NCBI GenBank assembly: GCA_002438865.1
Contig: DJRJ01000107.1
Location: 9,511-24,306 of the forward strand
Direction: 5' to 3'
Source: Clostridiales bacterium UBA6363
GTDB taxonomy: Bacteria; Bacillota; Clostridia; UBA1381
DNA: 14,796 bases
The notes below the pieces were generated by a model. The model saw nothing but the letters and a program-made list of their open reading frames with translations, did not search any database and was not told the origin of the DNA. Shown here piece after piece: positions 7,304 to 14,190 of the stretch; position 1 is the first letter of the stretch; every line of letters starts with the position of its first letter. A program made the position numbers and the translations under genes.

Positions 7304-8251
7304 GTGGATAAAGTTGATTTGTGCGTACTTATACCCTGCTACAATGAGGAAGAAGTGCTTCCCGAAACATCAAAGCGTATGTCGGAGCTTTTTTCAAAAA
7401 TGCAAAGTGACGGGCTTATAAGCGAAAAAAGCCGTGTGTGTTTTGTGGACGATGGCTCAAAGGACGCCACATGGGAGCTGATAGAGGGATATGTAAACCA
7501 AAGAACAATATTTTCGGGCATAAAGCTTGCGGCTAATGCAGGACATCAGAACGCACTTTTCGGCGGACTTATGACGGTAAAGGGCGAGTATGACTGTGTT
7601 ATATCGGTAGATGCGGATTTGCAGGACGATATTAATGTGATTCCGCAGATGGTAGAGGATTTTGTAAACGGCTACGATGTCGTATATGGCGTGCGCCGAA
7701 AGCGTGACACGGACACGTTCTTTAAGCGTACCACCGCCGTTATGTTCTACAAGCTGATGAATGCAATGGGTGTAAAAATGGTATTTAACCATGCTGATTA
7801 CAGGCTTATGAGCCGCCGTGCGCTCGATATGCTCGAACAGTTCCCCGAAAGAAATTTATTTTTGCGGGGACTTGTTCCGCTTGTCGGCTGCAAATCAAAA
7901 AGCAGATACTACGACCGTGCCGAACGCTTTGCCGGCAAATCAAAGTATCCGCTTAAAAAAATGCTGTCGTTTGCATTTGACGGAATAACTTCATTCAGCG
8001 TCAGTCCCATTCGTATTATTTCCGTTCTGGGCGGTGTGGTATGCATATTTTCCATCATAATGGCAATATATACACTGATAGAAAAATTTATCGGCAACAC
8101 CGACTCCGGTTGGGCATCACTTATGATTTCCATCTGGTTCCTCGGCGGTGCAAATCTGCTCTCCGTGGGTTTAATCGGTGAATACATCGGCAAAATATAC
8201 AAAGAGGTTAAGCGCCGTCCCCGCTGCTTAATCGAGAAATACGAAAAATAA
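7304..8251 (+). CDS. Membrane-anchored family 2 glycosyltransferase (GtrB/DPM1-like)
   Basis: This 315-residue protein transfers a sugar from a nucleotide donor, probably to undecaprenyl phosphate, at the inner face of the membrane, as in GtrB, CsbB and YkoT relatives. The N-terminal GT-A domain has LIPCYNEEEVLP (9-20), FVDDGSKDAT (47-56) and the metal-binding DADLQD (103-108). Two C-terminal helices follow (about 235-258 and 270-295), then a basic tail with KRRPR (303-307). Start: GTG 7304 follows AAAGGAG (7289-7295) at 8 nt. The frame extends upstream only into the promoter, so a TTG start at 7238 is rejected. No flippase or acceptor-glycosylating partner is nearby. The stop codon lies inside the first unit of the 115-bp tandem repeat. 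Confidence 0.9.
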   Translation: MDKVDLCVLIPCYNEEEVLPETSKRMSELFSKMQSDGLISEKSRVCFVDDGSKDATWELIEGYVNQRTIFSGIKLAANAGHQNALFGGLMTVKGEYDCVISVDADLQDDINVIPQMVEDFVNGYDVVYGVRRKRDTDTFFKRTTAVMFYKLMNAMGVKMVFNHADYRLMSRRALDMLEQFPERNLFLRGLVPLVGCKSKSRYYDRAERFAGKSKYPLKKMLSFAFDGITSFSVSPIRIISVLGGVVCIFSIIMAIYTLIEKFIGNTDSGWASLMISIWFLGGANLLSVGLIGEYIGKIYKEVKRRPRCLIEKYEK

Positions 8252-8476
8252 ACGTCGCATCTCGCACTTTTTCATTGCTCGGAGTACCCCTGTACGCCGT
8301 CGCAATTCAAAAGCACAATCTGCTCGTTTCTTTTCCGTATTTCGGCGTTGTCGAAAAGGGGAATAAACGTCGCATCTCGCACTTTTTCATTGCTTGGAGT
8401 ACCCCTGTACGCCGTCGCAATTCAAAAGCACAATCTGCTCGTTTCTTTTCCGTATTTCAGCGTTATTGAAAAGGGG
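8247..8476. repeat. Tandem duplication, 115-bp unit x 2
   Basis: Units are 8247-8361 and 8362-8476, with four differences between them, all transitions. Each contains an imperfect hairpin (8274-8306 and 8389-8421: ATTGC/GCAAT arms, CGG/CCG and GTAC/GTAC with a CCCT loop) and a small 5-bp hairpin ending in AAAAGGGG. In the second hairpin one G-C pair (8344/8352) has become A-T (8459/8467), a compensatory change. The unit length is not a multiple of three and the frame breaks between copies, so it is non-coding. The first unit starts at the stop codon of the glycosyltransferase. Function unknown; it may be a dispersed palindromic element or a 3' end structure. Confidence 0.9.
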
Positions 8477-8496
8477 AAAAATAGCTTTTAAATAGT

Positions 8497-8807
8497 TCGG
8501 GTAGGGGACGGTGCCCTTCATCGTCCTGAAAAAACAACGCAAACGAGAGCGTTTGTGCAGCTTATATTATCGGCAGGAGCAAGCCCCTGTCCTACGGCAA
8601 TTGCGGTAATTGTAAACGTAATCGGGTAGGGGACGATGCCCTCATCGTCCCGAAAAAAACAACGCAGACAAGAGCGCTTGTGCGGCTTATATTATCGGCA
8701 GGAGCAAGCCCCTGCCCTACGGCAACTGCGGTACTTGCAAACGTAATCGGGTAGGGGACGATGACCTCATCGTCCCGAAAAAAAACAACGCAAACAAGAG
8801 CATTTGT
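8497..8807. repeat. Tandem repeat, 125-bp unit, about 2.5 copies
   Basis: Units are 8497-8621, 8622-8746 and a truncated 8747-8807. It is unrelated in sequence to the preceding 115-bp repeat. Each unit begins TCGGGTAGGGGACG and contains a hairpin of GGACGATG/CATCGTCC. Complete units also have GGCAGG/CCTGCC around AGCAAGCC and end CCCTAC, complementary to the GTAGGG near the start, so the whole element can fold back. Copy 1 differs from copy 2 at about a dozen sites, mostly transitions; several convert G-C to G-U pairs and keep the stems. It looks like a MITE/REP-type structured element. No transposase is present. The period is not a multiple of three and the apparent frames are spurious. Confidence 0.9.
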
Positions 8808-8855
8808 ACGGGCGAAATGCTCATTGCCGTAAAACAAAAGTTATCGGAGGTCATT

Positions 8856-9773
8856 ATGGAATACGATATTATTATAATCGGCGGCGGCGCCGCAGGCATG
8901 AGCACCGCAATATACGCCTGCCGCAGCGGAATGAAAACGCTTATAATCGAAAAACTTGCCTGCGGCGGACAGATGAATAAAACATACGAGATAGACAATT
9001 ACCCCGGCTTGCCGCAAAATCCGAGCGGCGGCGATATTGCCGCACTTATGCGGGAGCATGCCGAGAAATTCGGCGTCGGGATTGTTCGTGAAAACGTAAA
9101 GGAAATAATTGACGGAAAGCTAAAAACCGTAAAGACGAGAAAACATGAATACACGGCAAAGGCTGTGATATTTGCCATGGGCGCACAGCCGAAGAAACTC
9201 GGGGCAAGCGGCGAAAATGAGCTGTACGGCGCAGGAGTATCGTATTGCGCAACGTGTGACGGGGCGTTTTTCAAAGGAAAAGACACTGCCGTGATAGGCG
9301 GAGGAAGTACGGCGTTTGAGGACGCAATATACCTTTCAAGGCTTTGCGGACAGGTGTATCTGATAAACCGCTCAAAGCGTTTTCGTGCGGCGAAAACGCT
9401 TGTGGACAGCGCAGAAAAAACTCCGAATATAAAAATAATTACGGATACCGTTGCGGAAAGCTTTGACGGTAAGGGAAAGCTTGAAAGCATAAGCATAAAG
9501 AACACCGAAACGGGAAACAAAGAAAAGCTTAACGTATCGGGAGCGATTGTAGCCGTTGGCACAGAGCCGGAGTCGGATTTGGCAAAGGCGTGCGGAGTTG
9601 AAACGGACGAAAACGGCTTTATAAAAACAGATGAACATATGCGGACGGACAAAATCGGATTTTTTGCGGCAGGCGATGTGCGCACAACGCCGCTCAGACA
9701 GGTTATCACTGCCGCCGCCGACGGAGCGGTTGCGGCGGTGAGCGCCGCAAGCTATATCAATTCCGAATTTTGA
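8856..9773 (+). CDS. trxB: Thioredoxin reductase-like FAD/NAD(P)-disulfide oxidoreductase
   Basis: A 305-residue low-molecular-weight thioredoxin reductase-type flavoprotein, which passes electrons through FAD to an active-site disulfide and then to thioredoxin or a similar protein. Motifs: FAD-binding GGGAAG (9-14), redox-active C131-A-T-C134 in SYCATCDGAFF, the nucleotide-binding GGGSTAFEDA (148-157) and the C-terminal FAD motif AAGDVRTTPLRQVITAAADGAVAA (271-294). The segment that in E. coli TrxB reads HRRDGFRA, with arginines holding the NADPH 2'-phosphate, reads NRSKRFRA here (171-178). The electron donor may therefore not be NADPH, or binding may be weaker. ATG 8856 follows CGGAGG at 5 nt; an upstream in-frame ATG (8817) has no such site. 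No thioredoxin gene is nearby and no clear promoter is visible. It overlaps convergent AraC1 by 22 bp. Confidence 0.88.
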   Translation: MEYDIIIIGGGAAGMSTAIYACRSGMKTLIIEKLACGGQMNKTYEIDNYPGLPQNPSGGDIAALMREHAEKFGVGIVRENVKEIIDGKLKTVKTRKHEYTAKAVIFAMGAQPKKLGASGENELYGAGVSYCATCDGAFFKGKDTAVIGGGSTAFEDAIYLSRLCGQVYLINRSKRFRAAKTLVDSAEKTPNIKIITDTVAESFDGKGKLESISIKNTETGNKEKLNVSGAIVAVGTEPESDLAKACGVETDENGFIKTDEHMRTDKIGFFAAGDVRTTPLRQVITAAADGAVAAVSAASYINSEF

Positions 9774-10609
9774 ACGGACGATTTTCTGAAAGCACACGGC
9801 GAAACGCCTGTGTGCTTTTTGAATATACGGCTGAAATAGAGAGAGTCTTTAAAGCCGAGCGTTTGCGCTATTTCGCCGACATTCATAGACGTATCGGAAA
9901 GCAGACGGCACGCCGCATTCATTTTTATCTCCGTTCGGCGGTGTATGGGCGACGTCCCCGTATATTCCTTAAACAGAGCCATAAAATAATATCGGTCAAC
10001 ACAACACATACGTGCGTATTCGTCCACGGTTGACATATCGCTTAAACAGCTGTTCATTTTTTCTATTGCAGGCATAAGCTTCTGATATTTTACGGGTGCG
10101 GCAGTGCCGTCGGTAAGTGCTCCGTACTGCGCAAGCTCGGCTATTATTTCCGTGAGATATGCATTGCAAAACAGTTCATAACCGCTTTGTTTAAGCTGTA
10201 TTCGGTGCATTATTTTGCGTATATTTTCAAAAAACAGCGTACTTTTGCCCGTATTAACGCACCTTTTATCCCATATTCCGCTTGATTTTAGCATTTTTTC
10301 AATGCCCGTTCCCGTAAAATGTATCCAGCACATTTCCGAATTGTATTCTGAAAATACGGTGTATATCTGCTCCTCGTGCGGCTTGTACAGCAGTACATCG
10401 CCTTGATGCAAGCAATGGGTGACACCGTTTATAATGTATTCGCCCTCTCCGCTTTTTAAGTGTATCAGCTGATAATCCGTTCTGCCGTTGGGACGGCAGG
10501 TTTTTATGTCAATACCCGTCACGTGATAAAAACCGCAATTATTTACAGCTATATATTCGGCGCTTGTTTTGTCCGAAGATATTGTATTTATTGCGTTAAT
10601 CATTTCCAC
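9752..10609 (-). CDS. AraC-family transcriptional regulator (AraC1)
   Basis: A 285-residue one-component regulator. The N-terminal cupin-like sensor (about 20-100) has the typical ...G-x-G-x-Y-x-I-N-G-x-x-H-x-L-x-x-G-D-V-L-L pattern (54-74), expected to bind a sugar or similar ligand. The C-terminal DNA-binding domain has two helix-turn-helix units (about 194-219 and 243-266), ending with LGFKDSLYFSRIFKKHTGVSP. Start: GTG 10609 lies 8 nt after the GGAGG of an extended GGAGGTGG site; ATG 10603 is a possible alternative, and the frame further upstream crosses the promoter. It is divergent from the glycoside hydrolase gene and probably controls it. Its 3' end overlaps trxB by 22 bp and contains the trxB terminator hairpin. 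Confidence 0.9.
   Translation of the reverse strand: MEMINAINTISSDKTSAEYIAVNNCGFYHVTGIDIKTCRPNGRTDYQLIHLKSGEGEYIINGVTHCLHQGDVLLYKPHEEQIYTVFSEYNSEMCWIHFTGTGIEKMLKSSGIWDKRCVNTGKSTLFFENIRKIMHRIQLKQSGYELFCNAYLTEIIAELAQYGALTDGTAAPVKYQKLMPAIEKMNSCLSDMSTVDEYARMCCVDRYYFMALFKEYTGTSPIHRRTEIKMNAACRLLSDTSMNVGEIAQTLGFKDSLYFSRIFKKHTGVSPCAFRKSSVQNSELI
9789..9820 (+). terminator. Intrinsic terminator of trxB, inside the AraC1 coding sequence
   Basis: The arms AAAGCACAC and GTGTGCTTT continue into GGCG/CGCC with one bulged T, an AAA loop, and a T5 run at 9816-9820. It lies 16 nt after the trxB stop. On the opposite strand the same bases encode KKHTGVSPCAF of AraC1. Confidence 0.8.
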
Positions 10610-10631
10610 AATAACCACCTCCGATAAAACT

Positions 10632-10660
10632 ATTATACAATAAAAACACACTTTTGTCCA
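10632..10660 (-). promoter_or_regulatory. Promoter of AraC1
   Basis: On the minus strand, TGGACA (10655-10660), a 17-bp spacer and a perfect TATAAT (10632-10637), with the GTG start about 23 bp further on. The -35 is contained in the first TGTCCATA half-site, which suggests autorepression. Confidence 0.78.
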
Positions 10661-10683
10661 TAAAAATCTCAATAATGTCTATA
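10655..10683 (+). promoter_or_regulatory. Candidate AraC1 operator: two direct half-sites 21 bp apart
   Basis: TGTCCATA (10655-10662) and TGTCTATA (10676-10683) match at 7 of 8 positions and start 21 bp apart, two DNA turns, as usual for AraC-family direct-repeat sites. The first covers the -35 of AraC1, the second the -35 position of the hydrolase promoter. This is inferred from pattern and position. Confidence 0.55.
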
Positions 10684-10702
10684 GCCGAAACGGATACGGT
10701 GT

Positions 10703-10708
10703 GATAAT
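10703..10708 (+). promoter_or_regulatory. Probable activator-dependent -10 box of the glycoside hydrolase gene
   Basis: GATAAT preceded by TGT, an extended -10, 29 bp upstream of the ATG. The -35 position (10680-10685, TATAGC) is poor and overlaps the second AraC1 half-site. A weak -35 covered by a regulator site suggests the gene needs AraC1 for expression. Confidence 0.55.
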
Positions 10709-10737
10709 ATGAAGAAAAAGGAACGGAGGAAACTTTT

Positions 10738-13056
10738 ATGCGTGAGAAAATTTCACTTGACGAGAGCTGGCAGTTCCACAGGGGCGATGTGGAGGTAAGC
10801 TATCCGAAAACAAAAGGACTTGTTTATATGCAGTCAAAGACGGAGCATGCTATGTGGGGAGCGGCGTCATATAATTATGATGATGCGACCGACCCGTACA
10901 CAGGCTCTATGACGGATCGCTGGGATACCGTGGATTTGCCGCATGATTATATAATATCACAGACACCGGATCAAAACGAGAACAATACCCTGGGATTTTT
11001 CAAGTACGAAAACGCATGGTACAGAAAGCATTTTGATTTGAGCGCAGAGGATAAAAACAAGCGCATTACCCTGTATTTTGAGGGGATAACTTCAAACTCG
11101 ACAATATACGTAAACGGTTGTCTTATGAAGCACAATTTTTGCGGCTACACTTCGTTTGAGGTTGACATAACAAACGTGGTGTTCTTTGATAAGCCGAATA
11201 TAATTGCCGTTTATGTCGATGCATCATCGCACGAAGGCTGGTGGTATGAGGGCGCAGGAATTTACCGCCATGTGTGGCTTGTAAAGACGGAAAGGACCGC
11301 CGTTGATTTATGGGGCGTGTACGTAAATCCCATAAAGGACGGCGATGTGTGGCGCACGGAAACGGAAACCACGGTTGTAAACTGCGGTGAAACAGGCGAA
11401 ATAACGGTAAAATCCGTCATAAAAGCTCCGGACGGCAGTGAAACGGCACAGGCAATCGGCATGGTGCAGACAGTTGAATACGGAAAAGCAACGCTGAAAC
11501 AGTCGGTAACGGTAAAAAATCCTCTGCTTTGGGATATTGAAACGCCCAATCTTTACAGCATTGAAACAACGCTTGTAAAAGACGGTGAGGAAATTGATAA
11601 AGTTGTAAACAAATTCGGTTTCCGTACCATAGAATACCGTGCCGAAAGCGGATTTTTCCTAAACGGCAGACACGTAAGGATAAACGGCGTGTGCTGTCAT
11701 TACGACTGCGGACTTACAGGCAAGGCTGTGAGCGACAATATTGCACGGTACAAGGTACAGCTTTTAAAGGAAATGGGCGCAAACGCTTACAGAACTTCGC
11801 ATTATCCCCATTCGGAGGCGACTATGGACGCACTTGATGAAGCAGGATTTCTTGTAATGGACGAAACACGCTGGTTTACCTCTACAGATGAGGGTAAGGA
11901 ACAGCTTGAAATGCTCGTAAAGCGTGACCGAAACAGACCATCGGTTATAATGTGGTCTACGGGAAACGAAGAACCGCTCCACTGCACCGAGCGGGGAAAA
12001 AAGATACACAAAGAGCTTAAGGCGTGTATACGCCGATATGACAAATCACGCCCGATAACAACGGCTGTATCGAATGACGCTCACATTGCACCCGTGCTTG
12101 ACGAGTGCGATATAATCGGCGTGAATTATCAGCTTAATCATTATGAGGAAATACACAAAAAGCACCCCGACAAGGCAATATTTGCGTCCGAATGCTGTGC
12201 CACAAGCACCACAAGGGGACATTATCTTGACGATAGCAAAGAAAGGGGATATATGCGCTCCTATGACCACGATACGGACAGTTGGTTTCGAGGACGTAAA
12301 AACACATACAGCTTTCTTGACAGTAAGGAATGGGTTGCCGGCGGATTTCAGTGGGCAGGCTTTGAACACAGGGGCGAGAGTGTCTGGCCGAGATTGTGCT
12401 CGCAAGCAGGCGCAATAGATTTATTCTTGCAAAAGAAAGACGCATTTTATCAAAATCAGTCGCTTTGGAAGAAAGAGCCTGTTCTGCATATTCTTCCGCA
12501 CTGGAATCACGAGGGACGTGAGGGCGAAGTGATAGATGTGTGGGCATATACGAACTGTGACGAAACCGAGCTTTTCTTAAACGGAAAAAGTCTTGGCAGA
12601 ATAAAAACAGGACGCCTTAATCACGGCGAATGGAAGGTTGCTTATGAAAGCGGTGCTCTTGAGGCTGTAGGATACACAGGCGGAAAAGAAGTAATACGCG
12701 ATCGGGTTGAAACAACGGGCAGAGCGGTTTCGCTCAATCTGCGGCTTGATAATGAAATCACTAAAGCAAACGGCAAAGATATTGCAATAATCACCTGTTA
12801 CTGCACAGATGAAAAGGGACGCATCGTTCCCGATGCGTCGCCGTTTGTAAGCTTTAATTCAAATGATAAAGGAAATATAATCGCAACAGGCTCCGACGTG
12901 TGTGACCATACACCTGTTCCGAGCCTTGACCGCTGTATGCGTGCCGGATTTTGCACCGCCGCCGTAAAGGTGGGGAAAACCTGCGGTACGCTTAAGGTAT
13001 ATGTTTCGGCGGAAAATCTTAAAAGCGCACGCCTTGAGATTGAGCTTAAGGCATAA
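10738..13056 (+). CDS. Family 2 glycoside hydrolase (beta-galactosidase-like, cytoplasmic)
   Basis: A 772-residue retaining glycosidase of family GH2. Order: a jelly-roll sugar-binding domain (about 8-183, with WYRKHFD and YEGAGIYRHVWL), an Ig-like domain (about 188-298), a TIM barrel (about 300-580) and C-terminal Ig/DUF4982-like domains (about 581-772, with ELFLNGKSLG). The acid/base is Glu411 in WSTGNEE; the nucleophile is Glu485 in IFASECC. GVCCHYDCG (317-325) replaces the more usual N-R-H-x-D stretch of LacZ, as in DUF4982-type members. There is no signal peptide, so it acts inside the cell on imported oligosaccharides. Beta-galactosidase is most likely; other GH2 activities such as beta-glucuronidase or beta-mannosidase are not excluded. 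ATG 10738 follows CGGAGGA at 7 nt. No transporter is visible. Its end overlaps convergent AraC2 by 11 bp. Confidence 0.9.
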   Translation: MREKISLDESWQFHRGDVEVSYPKTKGLVYMQSKTEHAMWGAASYNYDDATDPYTGSMTDRWDTVDLPHDYIISQTPDQNENNTLGFFKYENAWYRKHFDLSAEDKNKRITLYFEGITSNSTIYVNGCLMKHNFCGYTSFEVDITNVVFFDKPNIIAVYVDASSHEGWWYEGAGIYRHVWLVKTERTAVDLWGVYVNPIKDGDVWRTETETTVVNCGETGEITVKSVIKAPDGSETAQAIGMVQTVEYGKATLKQSVTVKNPLLWDIETPNLYSIETTLVKDGEEIDKVVNKFGFRTIEYRAESGFFLNGRHVRINGVCCHYDCGLTGKAVSDNIARYKVQLLKEMGANAYRTSHYPHSEATMDALDEAGFLVMDETRWFTSTDEGKEQLEMLVKRDRNRPSVIMWSTGNEEPLHCTERGKKIHKELKACIRRYDKSRPITTAVSNDAHIAPVLDECDIIGVNYQLNHYEEIHKKHPDKAIFASECCATSTTRGHYLDDSKERGYMRSYDHDTDSWFRGRKNTYSFLDSKEWVAGGFQWAGFEHRGESVWPRLCSQAGAIDLFLQKKDAFYQNQSLWKKEPVLHILPHWNHEGREGEVIDVWAYTNCDETELFLNGKSLGRIKTGRLNHGEWKVAYESGALEAVGYTGGKEVIRDRVETTGRAVSLNLRLDNEITKANGKDIAIITCYCTDEKGRIVPDASPFVSFNSNDKGNIIATGSDVCDHTPVPSLDRCMRAGFCTAAVKVGKTCGTLKVYVSAENLKSARLEIELKA

Positions 13057-13963
13057 GTGTGCCGTGGTCTATTATCGCTTTTGCGGAGCGGGCATATTCA
13101 GAGGGGGTCTTGCCGGTAATTTCCCTGAAGGTGCGTGAAAAATAATGCACAGAGGAAAATCCCAGCCGCTCCGCAATCTGCGAAATATTCAGATTATCTT
13201 CACGCAAAAGCTGTTTTGCAATATCTATCTTTCTGGTGCGGCAGTATCTGATTGCGCTCATTCCCGTATTTTCACGGAATATCTGCTCGACGGTTGATTT
13301 ATTAAGCATTGCCTCGGAGCATAAATCGTTCATTGAGAAGCTGCGGTCTATGTGCTGATCGATCCAGTTGCTCAATGTTTTAAAGCGTGCCCGTCTGTCG
13401 TTTATCTGCGTGGTTGACGTGGGCGGTTTGCGGTGCAAAAATCCTTCACGGCGCAGAAAACCTATAATAAGAAGCTGAATATAACAGCCTATTACTTGTT
13501 CCGATGCAAACGCCTCCGTTCCGGGAGACGTTCTTTTTTTCTTTTTGAGCTGTCTGTAGGCAGGATCGCTCAAATCATTTGTATACGCACTTTTTGCCTC
13601 ACGCACTATTCCGGCAAGGAGCGACCTTTCGTAATCATTTATGTAAAATATTTTCCCGGCAAGGCGCTGTAAACATTTGTCGGAACAGGAAAAGGAAACG
13701 ATTATAGTGTTCGGCGCAACCGCACCGTTTGCGTGAATTGAATGAAATTCATTCGGAGAATATACGGTAAGCTGATTTTGCTTAAGCGTAAATTCCTTTT
13801 CATCTGCCGTTGCGATAACCTCGCCTTTGTCCACATACATAAGTTCCCAAAAATTATGCCTTTCGCCCGTGAAATTAAAATTTTTATGGTATTCAAAATA
13901 ATGTATGGTGTATATTTTATCTATTTTTATGCTGTCATACAGCTTGGTGGGTATGTAGTACAT
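13046..13963 (-). CDS. AraC-family transcriptional regulator (AraC2)
   Basis: A 305-residue regulator of the same architecture as AraC1 but clearly a different protein. The cupin sensor lies at about 25-95 (HNFWELMYVDKGEVIATADEKEF, then a histidine in NEFHSIHANG), with a linker containing a lysine run (140-144). The C-terminal helix-turn-helix pair is at about 209-290, with NISQIAERLGFSSVHYFSRTFREITGKTPSEYAR. ATG 13963 lies 7 nt after AAAGGCGG; the open frame runs 52 codons further upstream through the leader hairpin and promoter, so those codons are excluded. It is divergent from the glycyl radical enzyme gene and is its probable regulator; control of the neighbouring glycosidase is also possible. 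The transcript has a 5' hairpin leader also seen upstream of the 61-aa gene. Confidence 0.9.
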   Translation of the reverse strand: MYYIPTKLYDSIKIDKIYTIHYFEYHKNFNFTGERHNFWELMYVDKGEVIATADEKEFTLKQNQLTVYSPNEFHSIHANGAVAPNTIIVSFSCSDKCLQRLAGKIFYINDYERSLLAGIVREAKSAYTNDLSDPAYRQLKKKKRTSPGTEAFASEQVIGCYIQLLIIGFLRREGFLHRKPPTSTTQINDRRARFKTLSNWIDQHIDRSFSMNDLCSEAMLNKSTVEQIFRENTGMSAIRYCRTRKIDIAKQLLREDNLNISQIAERLGFSSVHYFSRTFREITGKTPSEYARSAKAIIDHGTLMP

Positions 13964-14004
13964 AAAAATACCGCCTTTCGATTTTTTCATACAGCAGTTT
14001 TGCG

Positions 14005-14030
14005 CCTGTCGGCAAAATATTGTCGACAGG
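14005..14030 (-). promoter_or_regulatory. Leader hairpin, copy 2 (upstream of AraC2)
   Basis: The same CCTGTCG/CGACAGG hairpin as at 4815-4840, again 11 bp downstream of a TATAAT (14042-14047) and expected about 5 nt into the transcript. The two copies differ in the orientation of the loop and otherwise share the arms. Possible roles are 5' end protection of the mRNA or a protein-binding site. Confidence 0.6.
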
Positions 14031-14041
14031 CTCCGATTTAT

Positions 14042-14070
14042 ATTATACATCTCCTTTGCCGATAATGCAA
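14042..14070 (-). promoter_or_regulatory. Promoter of AraC2
   Basis: On the minus strand, TTGCAT (14065-14070), a 17-bp spacer and a perfect TATAAT (14042-14047). The -35 overlaps the first TGCAAAT repeat (14066-14072), so AraC2 probably represses itself. The leader is about 70 nt. Confidence 0.65.
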
Positions 14071-14115
14071 ATATAATTTTCCAAAAGTGCAAATTTAATT
14101 TCCAAACGTGCAAAT
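14066..14115 (+). promoter_or_regulatory. Candidate AraC2 operator: three TGCAAAT direct repeats at 22 and 21 bp
   Basis: TGCAAAT at 14066-14072, 14088-14094 and 14109-14115. Similarity extends through A/T-rich sequence followed by CCAAA, giving near-tandem 21-22 bp units. A fourth TGCAAAT (14170-14176) lies in the leader of the enzyme gene. The first copy covers the AraC2 -35, the third the -35 position of the enzyme promoter. Confidence 0.6.
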
Positions 14116-14126
14116 ACAAAAAAAGA

Positions 14127-14140
14127 TATAATGATATAAT
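14127..14140 (+). promoter_or_regulatory. Twin -10 boxes of the glycyl radical enzyme promoter
   Basis: Two TATAAT boxes, at 14127-14132 and 14135-14140. Neither has a recognisable -35 (AAACGT and AAATAC at the 17-bp positions), and that region carries the third TGCAAAT repeat. This fits an activator-dependent promoter. A short GACG/CGTC inverted repeat follows at 14151-14163. Confidence 0.55.
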
Positions 14141-14190
14141 AAAATTAAAGGACGGCGCACGTCAAAAATTGCAAATAACGGAGGTATGTT

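Noticed and set aside
8275..8469. 64-aa open frame on the plus strand across the 115-bp repeats
   Set aside because: The unit is not a multiple of three, so the second copy is read in another frame. There is no ribosome binding site and the differences follow hairpins, not codons.
8247..8807. CRISPR array
   Set aside because: The repeats are 115 and 125 bp, directly abutting without unique spacers, in only two to three copies, and there are no cas genes.
8247..8850. Insertion sequence or integron remnant
   Set aside because: No transposase or integrase fragment, no target duplication that I can identify, and only non-coding structured repeats. A MITE-like origin remains possible but is not shown.
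8592..8998. 81-aa and 93-aa minus-strand open frames with similar C-terminal segments
   Set aside because: Their similarity comes from the 125-bp repeat they both cross. One also lies antisense to the flavoprotein start. No start signals are visible.
13964..14119. 52-codon N-terminal extension of AraC2
   Set aside because: It would place the promoter and leader hairpin inside the coding sequence. ATG 13963 has a proper ribosome binding site and begins a normal cupin domain.
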